A stretch of 64,000 bases of DNA from Thalassobaculum sp965228445 (GCA_965228445.1 OZ245813.1:2604001-2668000), one strand, 5' to 3'. Positions 54,582-63,653 are shown, counted from the first letter of the stretch. The notes: generated from the sequence alone by a model not told the origin. A program made the numbers and translations.

Positions 54582-55193
54582 TTGCCCCGTGGTTGCGAAT
54601 TGTCGATTTTGCTGAACATATGGAGAGAAGTTGGAGCGTACTTAAGATACGCCAATACTATCGTGTACGCATACAGCGGCTTCTTGCTTGGAGCGTTATT
54701 CGTTATGATAGACAATCGTGATTGGGCGATTGAGATCTCAATAACGAATCCGATATTTTATCATCTATATATTATTCTTTTCGTCTGTATACTATCGTGT
54801 CTAATTGTTCTCGTTGAGGCTATGCGACCCCGCCTTTCGTTTGAGAATAACTTTTTCATAATAACAAGAATTCGGAATTTTATATCAATAACTCGCAGAA
54901 AAAATCCTAACGTAACCATTAATGTTTTTTTCTTTGATTCAATTTCCTCTCTCCAAACTCACGAAGAATACACCTCGTTGTGTCTGGATTTATTCTGCCC
55001 TGGAGGAAGTTCAGCCTCATTAAATGAGAAAAAAAATTTTCATCAATTATGCAGTCAAATTTGGATTGTTTCAAAAATTGCCTCAATGAAGTTCTACGCA
55101 ATTCAAATTTCTAATACCATATTAATTACATCAATATTAATTTTTTCCGCTATTTTATTAGGAATTAACGTCCTTAATGCGCTACTTATATAA
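54582..55193 (+). CDS. Pycsar-effector-like membrane protein
   Basis: This protein of about 203 residues has two adjacent N-terminal membrane helices (YAYSGFLLGALFVMI and LYIILFVCILSCLIVL), a cytoplasmic middle ending in VFFFDSISSLQTHEEYTSLC, a conserved-looking FHQLCSQIWIVSKIASMKF helix and one C-terminal membrane helix (ILITSILIFSAILLGI). This order, with the FF...I..L...EY and L...I..VS.I...K signatures, is that of Pycsar TM effectors that depolarise the membrane on binding cyclic nucleotide. The start is uncertain: only TTG codons (54582, 54600) precede the first helix, without a clear ribosome site. Confidence 0.6.
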   Translation: MPRGCELSILLNIWREVGAYLRYANTIVYAYSGFLLGALFVMIDNRDWAIEISITNPIFYHLYIILFVCILSCLIVLVEAMRPRLSFENNFFIITRIRNFISITRRKNPNVTINVFFFDSISSLQTHEEYTSLCLDLFCPGGSSASLNEKKNFHQLCSQIWIVSKIASMKFYAIQISNTILITSILIFSAILLGINVLNALLI

Positions 55194-55206
55194 GGAACGA
55201 TCGGAT

Positions 55207-57492
55207 ATGACAGACAAAAAAATCAATGAAGGTCGAGACATTCCTTCTTCATCGATCGATTTAGAAAGAATTGAGATTTTAAATAAAATTAAAATTTCAA
55301 GCGATAGTGCTTGTATAGCCCTGTGGCTTCTCGAAGAACACTATTGCAAGTCGGTGCTTCGGTTGAGTTATTTTTTATCCGACTCAATTAAACCCTCAGA
55401 GATAAACAAAGTTATTCCAATTTCGTCAGATGTTCTGACAAATCATAAAGATAAGCACCATCTAGAAGTGGAATTTTTGACTAAAAATACTCTAGATTTT
55501 TTAAAAAAAATATCTGAACCAACTGGTGATATATACTCGATAGCATTGTCGGGTAAAAAACTTACCCAAATGAGTATATTTCCCGAAGAACCATGGACCT
55601 ACGGGCGCATAGGCTACGTTGTTATTGCATCGAAACCCGATATTTCGCTAGATTTTTTTAAGAAACAAAAGACTGAGATTGATCAATTATGTCGTGAGCT
55701 TTCATCTACAATATGGTCAAGTCGAATAGAGCGTCTTATGAGAATAAATGACTCATGCATGAGGCATTTGACCTCTAGAAATACTGAACAAATGGCAATA
55801 AAGGAAGTTATAAGCGCATTAGTGAATGAAGTTAACTGTCAGTATGCCGCTATCTACAAGAGACATGATGATCATTTTATTTTACAGGAGAAAATTGGTA
55901 GCGGACTTTTCTATGATAAGATTGATGATAAGACTTTTATAAATAAAATTACCGAAAGAGGAGTACCTGCCCGAGGCAATTATCTTGATAATCCCGGTGA
56001 AATACTATTCAATTCCAGTTTCGATAGCTGGGTAATTTCCCCAATTCTTCTTGACGGAAATGATATATCAAACTCTTCATTCTTTTTGTTGTCTAATTTT
56101 GATTCTCATGTGAACGATATTGGTATAGTAGATGGATTTATTATACTGTGCTCGAAGTCTCGGTTAGATTACATTGGAATTAGCTTTAGTGATGCAGACG
56201 TGCGCCTTTCTGCTCAGGTTTCTACACACATAGCACAATTTCGCTCTGAACGTTCCTTAGAAGATGTATATCGTAAAACAACAGATTTATTCGATAACAA
56301 TTTTGGATCAAAAATATTTCCAAATTCAGAATCACTTAAATTTTTAAAAGAATATATTTCTTCTATGAACGATATGAGATTAGTTCACTTCTCTACAGAC
56401 AGTTCACCCGATGACTTACTTGATTTTATTATCGATGATCATGTAAAAACAGCTATTTTTGATAAAATATCGCGTTTCGTTTCTACCTCGAGAAAGAAAA
56501 CCGAGCCAAAAGCAGACACGCGCGTCAAAATATGTGCGTTAAAATCGCCAGACAAGCGTGATTTATATTGTATATTTCACGTTCCAACTGAACAAGATGA
56601 CTCTCGGTTTTTTGTATTCCACTTTTTTGGCGTTGTTCACGATAAAATAACGCATTTGATACTAAGACATTATGTGAAAGAAGCGCATTATTACTTAAAA
56701 AATGCGGATACTATTGACGAACGAATTTCTGTTTTAACAGAAATAAGGCATGCTGTTAGAGGGCAACTCGCCTATGCAAAAGAGTACATAGAAAATGTTA
56801 AAGTCAGTCTAGAGATTGCTGGGCGCACTAAGGACGATCTATGGAATTTAGTAAACACCAAACACTTTAAAGAAGAACTTAATACAGCCCACTATTTTTG
56901 CAATCAGTCAATGGTTATGACTGAAACAGTTAGATTTCTTCTATCTGAAATTAGCTCATCTCATCTAAAAATTACACGAATACGACCTGTTCAAATCATA
57001 CAAAATGTACGATCTGCGCTTGAGCGCGAGTTTAGGCGTCGAAATATTGTATTCGAGCTTAAAACGAGTGTATCAAATACATTCACGGTCCGTGGCGACT
57101 CGCTTCTCATATGGATCGTGATATTTAATCTTCTCGATAATGCCGTCAAATTTGCTCATCGCGACACACGGATCACAGTCGACCTCACTGTTCACCAGGG
57201 CCGATGGACTTTTCGCGTTAGAGACGAAGGAGTTTATCTAAATCCTGTTGACAAAAGCCGAGTATTTCGACCATTTGTAAGAGCCCGCGTGGATGAGCAT
57301 CTTAATCGGCGCCCGGGAACTGGATTAGGGTTGCCTGTATCTAGGCAAATTATCAGAGCGCATAGCGCAAAGGCGGATTTAGAGTTCACGTCAGAGAGGC
57401 TGCCGTCGAACGGAGAGAGATCAAGCTCTACAACCGCGATAACGGTTTTCTGGTTCGATCTACCGATCGAAGTGCCCAGTGGTGGTGAATAA
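55207..57492 (+). CDS. Soluble GAF-type sensor histidine kinase
   Basis: This 762-residue protein has no membrane segment. Two regions (about 30-190 and 200-370) look like tandem GAF sensor domains. The phosphoacceptor is about H515 in TEIRHAVRGQLA. The ATPase has an N-box NLLDNAVKFAH near 641, a G1 box RVRDEGVYL near 672 and a G2 box RPGTGLGLP near 702. AAGGAACG sets the ATG at 55207. It lies 14 bases after the effector gene and overlaps the receiver gene frame, so it is co-expressed. It would sense a cytoplasmic cue and signal to the receiver-like protein. Confidence 0.8.
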   Translation: MTDKKINEGRDIPSSSIDLERIEILNKIKISSDSACIALWLLEEHYCKSVLRLSYFLSDSIKPSEINKVIPISSDVLTNHKDKHHLEVEFLTKNTLDFLKKISEPTGDIYSIALSGKKLTQMSIFPEEPWTYGRIGYVVIASKPDISLDFFKKQKTEIDQLCRELSSTIWSSRIERLMRINDSCMRHLTSRNTEQMAIKEVISALVNEVNCQYAAIYKRHDDHFILQEKIGSGLFYDKIDDKTFINKITERGVPARGNYLDNPGEILFNSSFDSWVISPILLDGNDISNSSFFLLSNFDSHVNDIGIVDGFIILCSKSRLDYIGISFSDADVRLSAQVSTHIAQFRSERSLEDVYRKTTDLFDNNFGSKIFPNSESLKFLKEYISSMNDMRLVHFSTDSSPDDLLDFIIDDHVKTAIFDKISRFVSTSRKKTEPKADTRVKICALKSPDKRDLYCIFHVPTEQDDSRFFVFHFFGVVHDKITHLILRHYVKEAHYYLKNADTIDERISVLTEIRHAVRGQLAYAKEYIENVKVSLEIAGRTKDDLWNLVNTKHFKEELNTAHYFCNQSMVMTETVRFLLSEISSSHLKITRIRPVQIIQNVRSALEREFRRRNIVFELKTSVSNTFTVRGDSLLIWIVIFNLLDNAVKFAHRDTRITVDLTVHQGRWTFRVRDEGVYLNPVDKSRVFRPFVRARVDEHLNRRPGTGLGLPVSRQIIRAHSAKADLEFTSERLPSNGERSSSTTAITVFWFDLPIEVPSGGE

Positions 57493-57502
57493 GGAATGTT
57501 CT

Positions 57503-58033
57503 GTGGGTGCCGTGTTGAATAAATATCTGATTATTCATATTGAAGATGAAGCTCAGAATGTCGGCTTTATTCCGAGCCGAATACGAAATTTGATTTATAA
57601 ATTCCTTCAGAATTGCACTGGCGAAGACGTTACATCGATCGTGTATACCCCGGACCTGTCGAATAAGTTCCCTAAAAAAGACCAGGTTACCTGGAAGTAT
57701 AATGGAAGTAGATACGCCGTAAATTATTGGTTTGTTAGAGAGCTTACAGAACTTTGTGTTATAGAATCTAAAGAGAAAATTGATAATAACACAGTTTTTA
57801 TATTGGATGCCATGCGGCCAAACTCTTCAGGGCGTTTGGAGTCGAGTCTAAAGGAACGCTACTCGGCAGTTCAGCAGTATTTTTCTTCTCAGGATCAAGC
57901 TACATCGCAAATACGCGTCTATACTGCGTATCCTGGTGTCAGCAAAGACCCTGATCTAAATCATATCATCGAATTTACGAAAGGTGGGGAAGATATTTTT
58001 ATTTTCTTATTAGATAGATTTGGCATCGAATGA
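57503..58033 (+). CDS. Receiver-like response regulator without output domain
   Basis: This 176-residue protein keeps the receiver residues in order: acidic cluster E14-D15-E16 (IIHIEDEAQ), candidate phospho-Asp D102 (VFILDAMRPNSSG), Thr at 141 (VYTAYPG) and Lys at 160 (EFTKGG). The distance between the acidic pair and D102 is far longer than in ordinary receivers, so the fold has an insertion of about 45 residues. It has no DNA-binding or enzymatic domain. The start is GTG at 57503 with AAGGAA upstream. It lies between kinase and cyclase and probably relays the signal to the latter. Confidence 0.65.
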   Translation: MGAVLNKYLIIHIEDEAQNVGFIPSRIRNLIYKFLQNCTGEDVTSIVYTPDLSNKFPKKDQVTWKYNGSRYAVNYWFVRELTELCVIESKEKIDNNTVFILDAMRPNSSGRLESSLKERYSAVQQYFSSQDQATSQIRVYTAYPGVSKDPDLNHIIEFTKGGEDIFIFLLDRFGIE

Positions 58034-58046
58034 TAAGGAGATTGCG

Positions 58047-59045
58047 ATGTCACGAAATCAATCTATTTCTGATTTACCGTCTAGGCGTGATCTTTTCAGC
58101 TTGGACGACTGGAATAACACAATTTCTCTAAAAAACATGGAGCGCCTAGCGAGGCTCGATGAAGCAAAGGACCCTCTAGGGTGGACAGATTCTCTGCATC
58201 CGCATTCGCTATGGATGTTCAATAAAGAGGACCTAGGCCTAGAGTTTTTATTCGGCCGCTCTTTAGATAAACATCAATCTATAGCAGACCCATTTGAAGA
58301 TAACCGAAAAACACTTTTGCCTCTGGTACGACTTTCAAGCGCTCTTTCGAAACTGCTGGATAGATCAAGGGAATTTAATGATGTATATAGCACAATAAGC
58401 TGGAGTGATGTTTCCAAGTATTTTTCGGACGATGTAAAAATCTTTAAGAATTTTTATTTAATAAGATATGATCCAAGAAACATCAACATGACTATCATTG
58501 GAATGTTCCTTGATAATGAAAGCAAGATTCCTGGCGGACAGACAAAAGCTGATCTAGGTCATCAGATTGATTTTTTGGCAGGTGGGTATCTTAGTAATAT
58601 TCTTGATTATCATATTTATAGACAGCCTGTTTGGCAAAATATACCCAGATCTATTTTTCAAAAATACCGAAAAAACTCACATGAGGCCGTGAAAGTCTAT
58701 AGCGATCCTTTTGTTTATGATCCTCGTGACCAAAATGACCAGTCAATTTTTTTATGGCCCTGGCAGAAATGCATATCTCTTCGAAAACATAACGACCAAT
58801 CTCTAGCATCCTATAACCATAGACAAATTGAAACAGTTTCCCTCGTTCTAGATATACGTCGATCCACCACAGCGCTGTCTTTGACGCGGAAGCCTGCTCA
58901 TTTTGCAGCATTTATTGAAGAGTTGACTCATATTTCTAAGCAAGTATTAATACAGAATGGTGGTTATTTTGATAAGGATACTGGCGATGGAATTTCCGGC
59001 CATTTTTGTGATGATTTTGGGACTATACGCGGAGGATACGGATAA
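58047..59045 (+). CDS. Class III nucleotide cyclase, N-terminal part up to a frameshift
   Basis: AAGGAG at 58035-58040 sets the ATG at 58047. Residues 1-260 are an unassigned domain; the class III cyclase domain starts near 263 with the first metal Asp D269 (SLVLDIRRST) and the second D314 (DKDTGDGISGHF). At about 59016-59021 (TTTTGGG) the conserved domain leaves this frame, which ends 18 bases later after RGGYG. The rest continues in the +1 frame. The active site is therefore split. In Pycsar systems such cyclases make cCMP or cUMP; the base specificity here is not readable. Confidence 0.75.
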   Translation: MSRNQSISDLPSRRDLFSLDDWNNTISLKNMERLARLDEAKDPLGWTDSLHPHSLWMFNKEDLGLEFLFGRSLDKHQSIADPFEDNRKTLLPLVRLSSALSKLLDRSREFNDVYSTISWSDVSKYFSDDVKIFKNFYLIRYDPRNINMTIIGMFLDNESKIPGGQTKADLGHQIDFLAGGYLSNILDYHIYRQPVWQNIPRSIFQKYRKNSHEAVKVYSDPFVYDPRDQNDQSIFLWPWQKCISLRKHNDQSLASYNHRQIETVSLVLDIRRSTTALSLTRKPAHFAAFIEELTHISKQVLIQNGGYFDKDTGDGISGHFCDDFGTIRGGYG

Positions 59046-59496
59046 CACTCACAACTCTCGCTCTCCAGCTGCTCGAGCGGTAATAGCAGGCATGAAGATA
59101 ATAGAGAACGTTTCTAGCATTTGCCGAAAATATCAAAAAAAAATGGAACATGGACTTGATAACTTTGGTCCGGCCATCGGAGTTCATTGTGAAGGGGCGA
59201 TTTGGATTGCCAATGACGAAGGAATCCATGCTATTGGCCCATCTATCGTTGGTGCCTCTCGGCTTTGCCAAGAAGCTGGCCAAAACCAAATAGTAATTTC
59301 GAATGCAACCAATGTCGCACTTCAGTCTGACTATCGTTCAAAGCATCTTTTTACATTTCACAAAAAAACTGTTCGATTGAAAGAATACCTTGGTACAAAC
59401 ACATATGCGTACGCATTGACCATGGGGGACAGTGATAGTGTCGTACTGCCCGATTTTCATGAAGAAGAATTTGAAAACAATCAAGAATCGTCATAG
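58957..59496 (+). pseudogene. Class III nucleotide cyclase, C-terminal part in the +1 frame
   Basis: From about 59022 this frame carries the second half of the cyclase: ARAVIAGMKIIENV, the strand PAIGVHCEGAIWIAND, then GPSIVGASRLCQEAGQNQIV and ISNAT. These match the conserved C-terminal order (gly-rich strand, N/R helix, I-x-S strand) of class III cyclases. The Asn usually before the A-R helix is Val here (SIVGASR) but the Arg is kept. The piece lacks its own ribosome site. One extra base in TTTTGGG explains the break: mutation, sequencing error or programmed +1 shift. Confidence 0.65.
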
Positions 59497-59653
59497 ATTC
59501 TTTTCCAAGAATAATACAAACCAGAATACACATTGGGTCTTTATTTATCTCACATATTTATATAATGTTTTAATACACTATAATTTCGGATTTATTACAA
59601 TATCAGTTATGGCAATTCTCATAAAACACTAAAGGCCAGTGCGTTCAAATTTT

Positions 59654-59708
59654 GATCACGGATAATATAAATTATCATGATCCTGTATTTATAGGATACG
59701 AATTTTTT
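59654..59708. terminator. Palindromes and probable terminator between convergent genes
   Basis: GATCA/TGATC flanks GATAAT/ATTATC (59654-59682); then ATCCT (59680-59684) pairs with AGGAT (59693-59697), followed by AATTTTTT (59701-59708) on the plus strand. It would end the AT-rich four-gene operon. The whole 59497-59738 gap is AT-rich and has no gene. Confidence 0.5.
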
Positions 59709-59738
59709 CCCACAACGTCGGTATGTTTTAATTAAGAG

Positions 59739-60422
59739 TTACTTATTGCTTAGGTGTAGGATCTCGACCCTACCGAGACACTGCACCTTCTGGCCGCTAG
59801 AAAGCTCGCCTTCAAAGCTTCGATGCAAATGCCCATGGACGACGAGCCTCACCTCCATCACCTCAGCGAGCATCGCTAACTCCTCAACTCCATACGGATG
59901 ATGCTCGGGCATCGGCGGCCCGTCGTGACAGAGCAAGATATCGGCAGGCCCCTGGGCGATCAGCGCGTCGATGTCCTCGGCGAAGATCGTTGCACGATAT
60001 CTGAGCGGCAACTCTTCGCCGTCGTGCCGTCCCTTAGCCTTAAGGTCCTCGAGGAACTGCTTCCTGGTCTCGAAACGCGCGACCGGAGAACCATCGTTCT
60101 GGATCTGCCAAATCGGCTCCTCGAACACTCCACCTAGACCAGCGATGCGTTGACCGCAAATCTCGACCACACGACCGTGGACGTTCCCTGAAGGATGATC
60201 GTCCACTAGGTTTGACCACCACTCGGGTTTATCGATGTCGTGGTTTCCCGGGATATAGTGGACTGGGATCCCTGCTTTCCAGAGCGGCGCGAGAACTTCG
60301 CGAAGCGGCCGGTCCAGATCAAGGTCCCCCACAAGCACGACAGCGCCAGGCTTTGACGTTTCGCATGCTCGGATCAACGGCTTCCATTCGCCGTGAGCGT
60401 CTCCGTAGAAGAGTATAGACAT
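59739..60422 (-). CDS. Calcineurin-like metallophosphoesterase
   Basis: This 227-residue enzyme has the full metal-site series: FYGDAHGEW (D-x-H), VLVGDLDLD, YIPGNHDID, LLCHDGPPMPEHHP and LVVHGHLHRS. It hydrolyses a phosphoester; relatives act on nucleotides, phosphoproteins or nucleic acid. It lies convergent to the cyclase operon, separated by a terminator, so a direct functional link is not shown, although a cyclic-nucleotide phosphodiesterase role could be imagined. The sequence returns to GC-rich composition here. Confidence 0.88.
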   Translation of the reverse strand: MSILFYGDAHGEWKPLIRACETSKPGAVVLVGDLDLDRPLREVLAPLWKAGIPVHYIPGNHDIDKPEWWSNLVDDHPSGNVHGRVVEICGQRIAGLGGVFEEPIWQIQNDGSPVARFETRKQFLEDLKAKGRHDGEELPLRYRATIFAEDIDALIAQGPADILLCHDGPPMPEHHPYGVEELAMLAEVMEVRLVVHGHLHRSFEGELSSGQKVQCLGRVEILHLSNK

Positions 60423-60519
60423 CCATCTCCTTCATTGAGGCGCAGCGTAGCGCTTTGGAAAGAAGCTCCGGCGCTACGGCGCGGTTTCCTCGGGAATGGC
60501 CCTTCAGGTCTCGCGGCCC

Positions 60520-61179
60520 TCAGGCATCGCCCCATGGAGCCCTCAGGTTGCCTTCGTCATCGACGAGATCCGGCAACAACCGGATCAGTTCCTCGGCCTT
60601 CGCGTCGTCGTCGAGCATGAACTCGGCTTTTACGGCTTCACCAATATGGGTGTAGTGCACGGCCACAATATCGAATTCGTAACGGCCGCCGATCCAATTG
60701 AAAAACATATTGAGTTCGTAGTGCGTTCCCCTGGCGAAGAAGGTGACCTGCGGGTCGAACGGCCGATCTATCTCGTCTGCCCTAGGGATAAAAGCGCGGC
60801 GCTCCAGACGGTCAAAACGGACCCAGAAGGGGAGTCTCCTGACTCGCTCTAGGTCGCCGTCGCGAACCGACACTAGGCTCGCAGCCGTTTTCCGGAAGAA
60901 CAGCGCTGGCCCAAACAATGCGTTCGTGCCTGTGGAGCTCGCGGGCTCCACAATGATGGCCGTTGGCGCATGCCGGTGATGCCCATTTTCATCGACGGCC
61001 AATGCGAAGGGGGCAAAGAATGGCGAACTTAGGAGACTGATCACTCCTCCACCCAGAGCCTCGCGGATCGATATTGCGAGACAATCGTTTCCTCGGGAGT
61101 CTTCTCTATCTAGCGAGAGCTCCTCAAAGTCGGCGTTGCCGTTGTAGCGGATTGCTGTGAGTGGCTTCTTGGGTGCCAT
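60520..61179 (-). CDS. Hypothetical protein
   Basis: This 219-residue protein begins MAPKKPLTAIRYNGNADFEE with AGAGGT upstream of the ATG at 61179. The chain is soluble, with GGGVISLLSSPFFAPFALAV, FFRKTAASLVSVRDGDLERV and a C-terminal acidic stretch LDDDAKAEELIRLLPDLVDD. No family is recognised. It sits 97 bases upstream of the metallophosphoesterase on the same strand and may share a transcript with it. Confidence 0.5.
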   Translation of the reverse strand: MAPKKPLTAIRYNGNADFEELSLDREDSRGNDCLAISIREALGGGVISLLSSPFFAPFALAVDENGHHRHAPTAIIVEPASSTGTNALFGPALFFRKTAASLVSVRDGDLERVRRLPFWVRFDRLERRAFIPRADEIDRPFDPQVTFFARGTHYELNMFFNWIGGRYEFDIVAVHYTHIGEAVKAEFMLDDDAKAEELIRLLPDLVDDEGNLRAPWGDA

Positions 61180-61532
61180 AATACCTCTTTGATGACTATC
61201 GCTCAGAGGCTCACTTCGCGTCGCTACCCGGCACTGAGCGAAACGATCTTGTGTCCGAAAGTCCCTATCGAAAGTGAGAATTAGCCGCAACGCTGTTTTT
61301 GGCCTCCGAAATGCCCTTCAAAGGGGGCTGCGGATTGTGGACTTTCAATCAGCGACCGCGGTCGACACGTGCAATCCGAGGATACCTATTGCTGGTCGGA
61401 TTTCCGGCGACCGGCTCTACTTGGATCTCTCCAAATCACTGAACGGAAGAAAATCTGGACGATTTTCTCAGGAGTCTGCTCAGCCCCGCACGCATAGTTT
61501 TTCTTGCTCAAAGGAAAACAGAGGTGCAGTGT
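61180..61532. other. Non-coding region upstream of the abiE operator
   Basis: The 353 bases lie between the minus-strand hypothetical gene and the abiE promoter. A short plus-strand frame (61274-61543) lacks a ribosome site. I see a CCCTTcaAAGGG palindrome near 61313-61325 and nothing else notable. Confidence 0.35.
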
Positions 61533-61582
61533 ATGTTACATAAGGCGAGTCATTTTATGACTTGACTCGCATGTTGTAACAT
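61533..61582 (+). promoter_or_regulatory. Nested inverted-repeat operator/promoter of abiE
   Basis: Two inverted repeats are nested: outer ATGTTACA (61533-61540) with TGTAACAT (61575-61582), inner GCGAGTCA (61545-61552) with TGACTCGC (61563-61570). They lie 44 bases before abiEi. AbiEi antitoxins are known to bind paired inverted repeats and repress their own operon, so this is the expected operator overlapping the promoter. Confidence 0.75.
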
Positions 61583-61625
61583 TAAAAACTGGAGGCGTGA
61601 CCTGTCTCAGGTACGGAGGCTTGAG

Positions 61626-62255
61626 ATGTTGTTGGCCGACGGTTCTGTGTGGCGGATGCAAGATCTGGAGGCTCAGGGCGTCGCGCGAACGACGGTTCGC
61701 CGGGCTGTGCAGGCAGGTCGCCTGGAAGCTCTGTCCCGCGGTCTGTATCGGCTACCAAACATCCCCGAAGAAACTGGCTCGGATCTCGCCGAGGTCTGCG
61801 CACGCTTCCGATCCGGAGTGATCTGTCTGCTGACGGCGGCTCAGTATCACGGGCTTACCGACGAAGTGCCGACACAAGTTTGGTTGGCGGTCCCGAACAA
61901 CACACGTACTCCCACTGACGCTTGGCCGCCGGTCAGGCTTGTTCGGTGGCGATCCTCAGCCTCCAGAGAGGTCGGGGTCGAAGTGCGTCCGATTCACGGA
62001 GTAGAGGTCCGGATTACGAGTCCAGCCCGCACGGTTGTGGACATGCTGCGGATGATCAAAACGGTCGGCGATGACCGAGCAATGGAGTGTCTCCGAGACT
62101 TCGCGATACGTGATGGATCGGTGAGGGAGGTTCGCGAAATAGCGGATCGAATAGGCGTCGGCGACCGACTGACACCGTACCTCAGGGCAATTCCATATAT
62201 GGAGCCTCGCCATGACCAACCTCGCGGCGGCAATTCGCACAAAACTGAAGGCTAA
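61626..62255 (+). CDS. abiEi: AbiEi-type antitoxin, transcriptional regulator
   Basis: This 209-residue antitoxin belongs to a type IV toxin-antitoxin pair. The N-terminal winged helix has VWRMQDLEAQGVARTTVRRA, then GRLEALSRGLYRLP, the AbiEi signature; the C-terminal domain begins with VICLLTAAQYHGLTDEVPT and includes PVRLVRWRS and PARTVVDMLRM. It represses the operon through the upstream nested repeats and blocks toxin action. The stop lies 44 bases inside the toxin gene, indicating coupling. Confidence 0.9.
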   Translation: MLLADGSVWRMQDLEAQGVARTTVRRAVQAGRLEALSRGLYRLPNIPEETGSDLAEVCARFRSGVICLLTAAQYHGLTDEVPTQVWLAVPNNTRTPTDAWPPVRLVRWRSSASREVGVEVRPIHGVEVRITSPARTVVDMLRMIKTVGDDRAMECLRDFAIRDGSVREVREIADRIGVGDRLTPYLRAIPYMEPRHDQPRGGNSHKTEG

Positions 62256-63216
62256 TGCTCAAGCGCTGAACATCACTCCCACGGCGGTCTATTCCCACTG
62301 GATCATGGAGAGCTTCCTAAGGCGCCTCTCCCAATCCAACTACCGAGAGGTCCTTTGCCTGAAAGGCGCGATGTTGTTTGCCGCCTGGGACGGGAACTGG
62401 CTCCGCACCACGATGGATATCGACCTCGAAGGACTAGATCCTGCGCTGGCCGACAGGATCCCAGAGACGATCGCTGGAATCGCCAGAACGTCAGTCGCCG
62501 AACCCGATGGTGTGACCTTTGACCTGATGAGCCTGCGCTGTCGGACGATTTCCGGATCCATGCCGCCAGGTACCCGCGTGATCCTGAACGGTGCCCTGGA
62601 AGGGATGGTGATCCCGGTGAAGATCGATGCGGTTTTTGGCCATTTAATCGTTCCCGGCACAGAGCGCATTGAATATCCAAGCATGCTTTCGGGTTTCCGG
62701 CCGATCGATCTGATCGCTGCACCTAGAGAGACAATGCTTGCTGACAAGCTGGCTACGATCGTCGAGTTCGGTCGGGACAACACCCGTATCAGGGACTACT
62801 GGGACATCGCAGCGATCGCGGCGACAACTGAGATCGAAAGCGAGGTTCTACTGCGTGCGATCCGAAGCACGCTCGGGCGACGCGGCAGCATAAGGCTTCT
62901 TCAGCGGACTGATGGCTATTGGGAAGCAGGCCTGTCGAGTGGTTTCGCGTCGGGTCACCCCCATCACTCAGTTCGGGCCTGGAGCCGCCTACAGACGGCG
63001 GGGGGCGGAAGAGAATCCAGCTTCGAAACGGCTCTGAGCCGCGTCAATCGATTTAGTCGCCCAATTCTCAAAGCGGCCCGGCGAGACCTGAAGTCCATCG
63101 GCACCTGGCAACCTGAACTCGGCTGGAAATTAAATAATCGGGAGGCGGACCCGGCATTGCAGGACCATCCTTACGGGCTAGACTCCCTCCACCAATTTGG
63201 AGTCAGGGATGCCTAA
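62212..63216 (+). CDS. abiEii: AbiEii-type nucleotidyltransferase toxin
   Basis: This 334-residue toxin has the core YREVLCLKGAMLFAAWDG, then LRTTMDIDLEGLD, matching the conserved nucleotidyltransferase motif (Gly..., D-x-D) of AbiEii/MenT-like toxins. It is followed by PRETMLADKLATIVEFGRDN and RIRDYWDIAAIA, which carry the Lys and Asp motif III/IV residues. Characterised homologues modify tRNA 3' ends or bind nucleotide to arrest growth and abort phage infection. GGAG precedes the ATG at 62212. It is full length compared with relatives of about 300 residues. Confidence 0.9.
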   Translation: MTNLAAAIRTKLKANAQALNITPTAVYSHWIMESFLRRLSQSNYREVLCLKGAMLFAAWDGNWLRTTMDIDLEGLDPALADRIPETIAGIARTSVAEPDGVTFDLMSLRCRTISGSMPPGTRVILNGALEGMVIPVKIDAVFGHLIVPGTERIEYPSMLSGFRPIDLIAAPRETMLADKLATIVEFGRDNTRIRDYWDIAAIAATTEIESEVLLRAIRSTLGRRGSIRLLQRTDGYWEAGLSSGFASGHPHHSVRAWSRLQTAGGGRESSFETALSRVNRFSRPILKAARRDLKSIGTWQPELGWKLNNREADPALQDHPYGLDSLHQFGVRDA

Positions 63217-63613
63217 GGATTACGATCTTACTCACGTCGCCCGTGCGAAGCGTGCTTCGAAGGTTCTGAAAAAACTGCTCTCGCTCTTTATGCCTGACAT
63301 CAAGCTCTCACTCTGCCAGCAGATCACCGCCCAGATGATGGGATTCAGGGACTGGCACCACATGGCCGCGTCACCTCATCTCATGGCCCCGTATGATGAA
63401 GATCTTGACGGTAGTGGTCTGGAGCGCAGGCGGACTAAGCAGCAATCGGTCCTTTTGAATAGGCTGCCGGAACTGCTTCCATATCCAGGATCGGATTTCC
63501 TGCTCTGGGTAGCTGAGTCCACCTGCCCCATGTCGACGAAGCCATGGAAAACCACCCCTGAACTTCTAGACGAGTGCCGCGAGAATGGATGGGAGCCCGT
63601 TGTAGATCGCTGA
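63209..63613 (+). CDS. Hypothetical third gene of the abiE operon
   Basis: This 134-residue protein overlaps the abiEii stop by 8 bases and is set by GGAGTCAGGG before the ATG at 63209. The N-terminal helical region (ARAKRASKVLKKLLSLF, then LSLCQQITAQMMGFRDWHHM) resembles the short helical module found at the start of some glyoxalase-superfamily proteins, with a GxRDWH signature. The C-terminus has no clear fold. A third coupled gene is not part of the classical AbiE pair and may modulate it. Confidence 0.6.
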   Translation: MPKDYDLTHVARAKRASKVLKKLLSLFMPDIKLSLCQQITAQMMGFRDWHHMAASPHLMAPYDEDLDGSGLERRRTKQQSVLLNRLPELLPYPGSDFLLWVAESTCPMSTKPWKTTPELLDECRENGWEPVVDR

Positions 63614-63653
63614 AATAAATTTTCCGATGCATAAGCGAGAACGAGCTCTCAGA

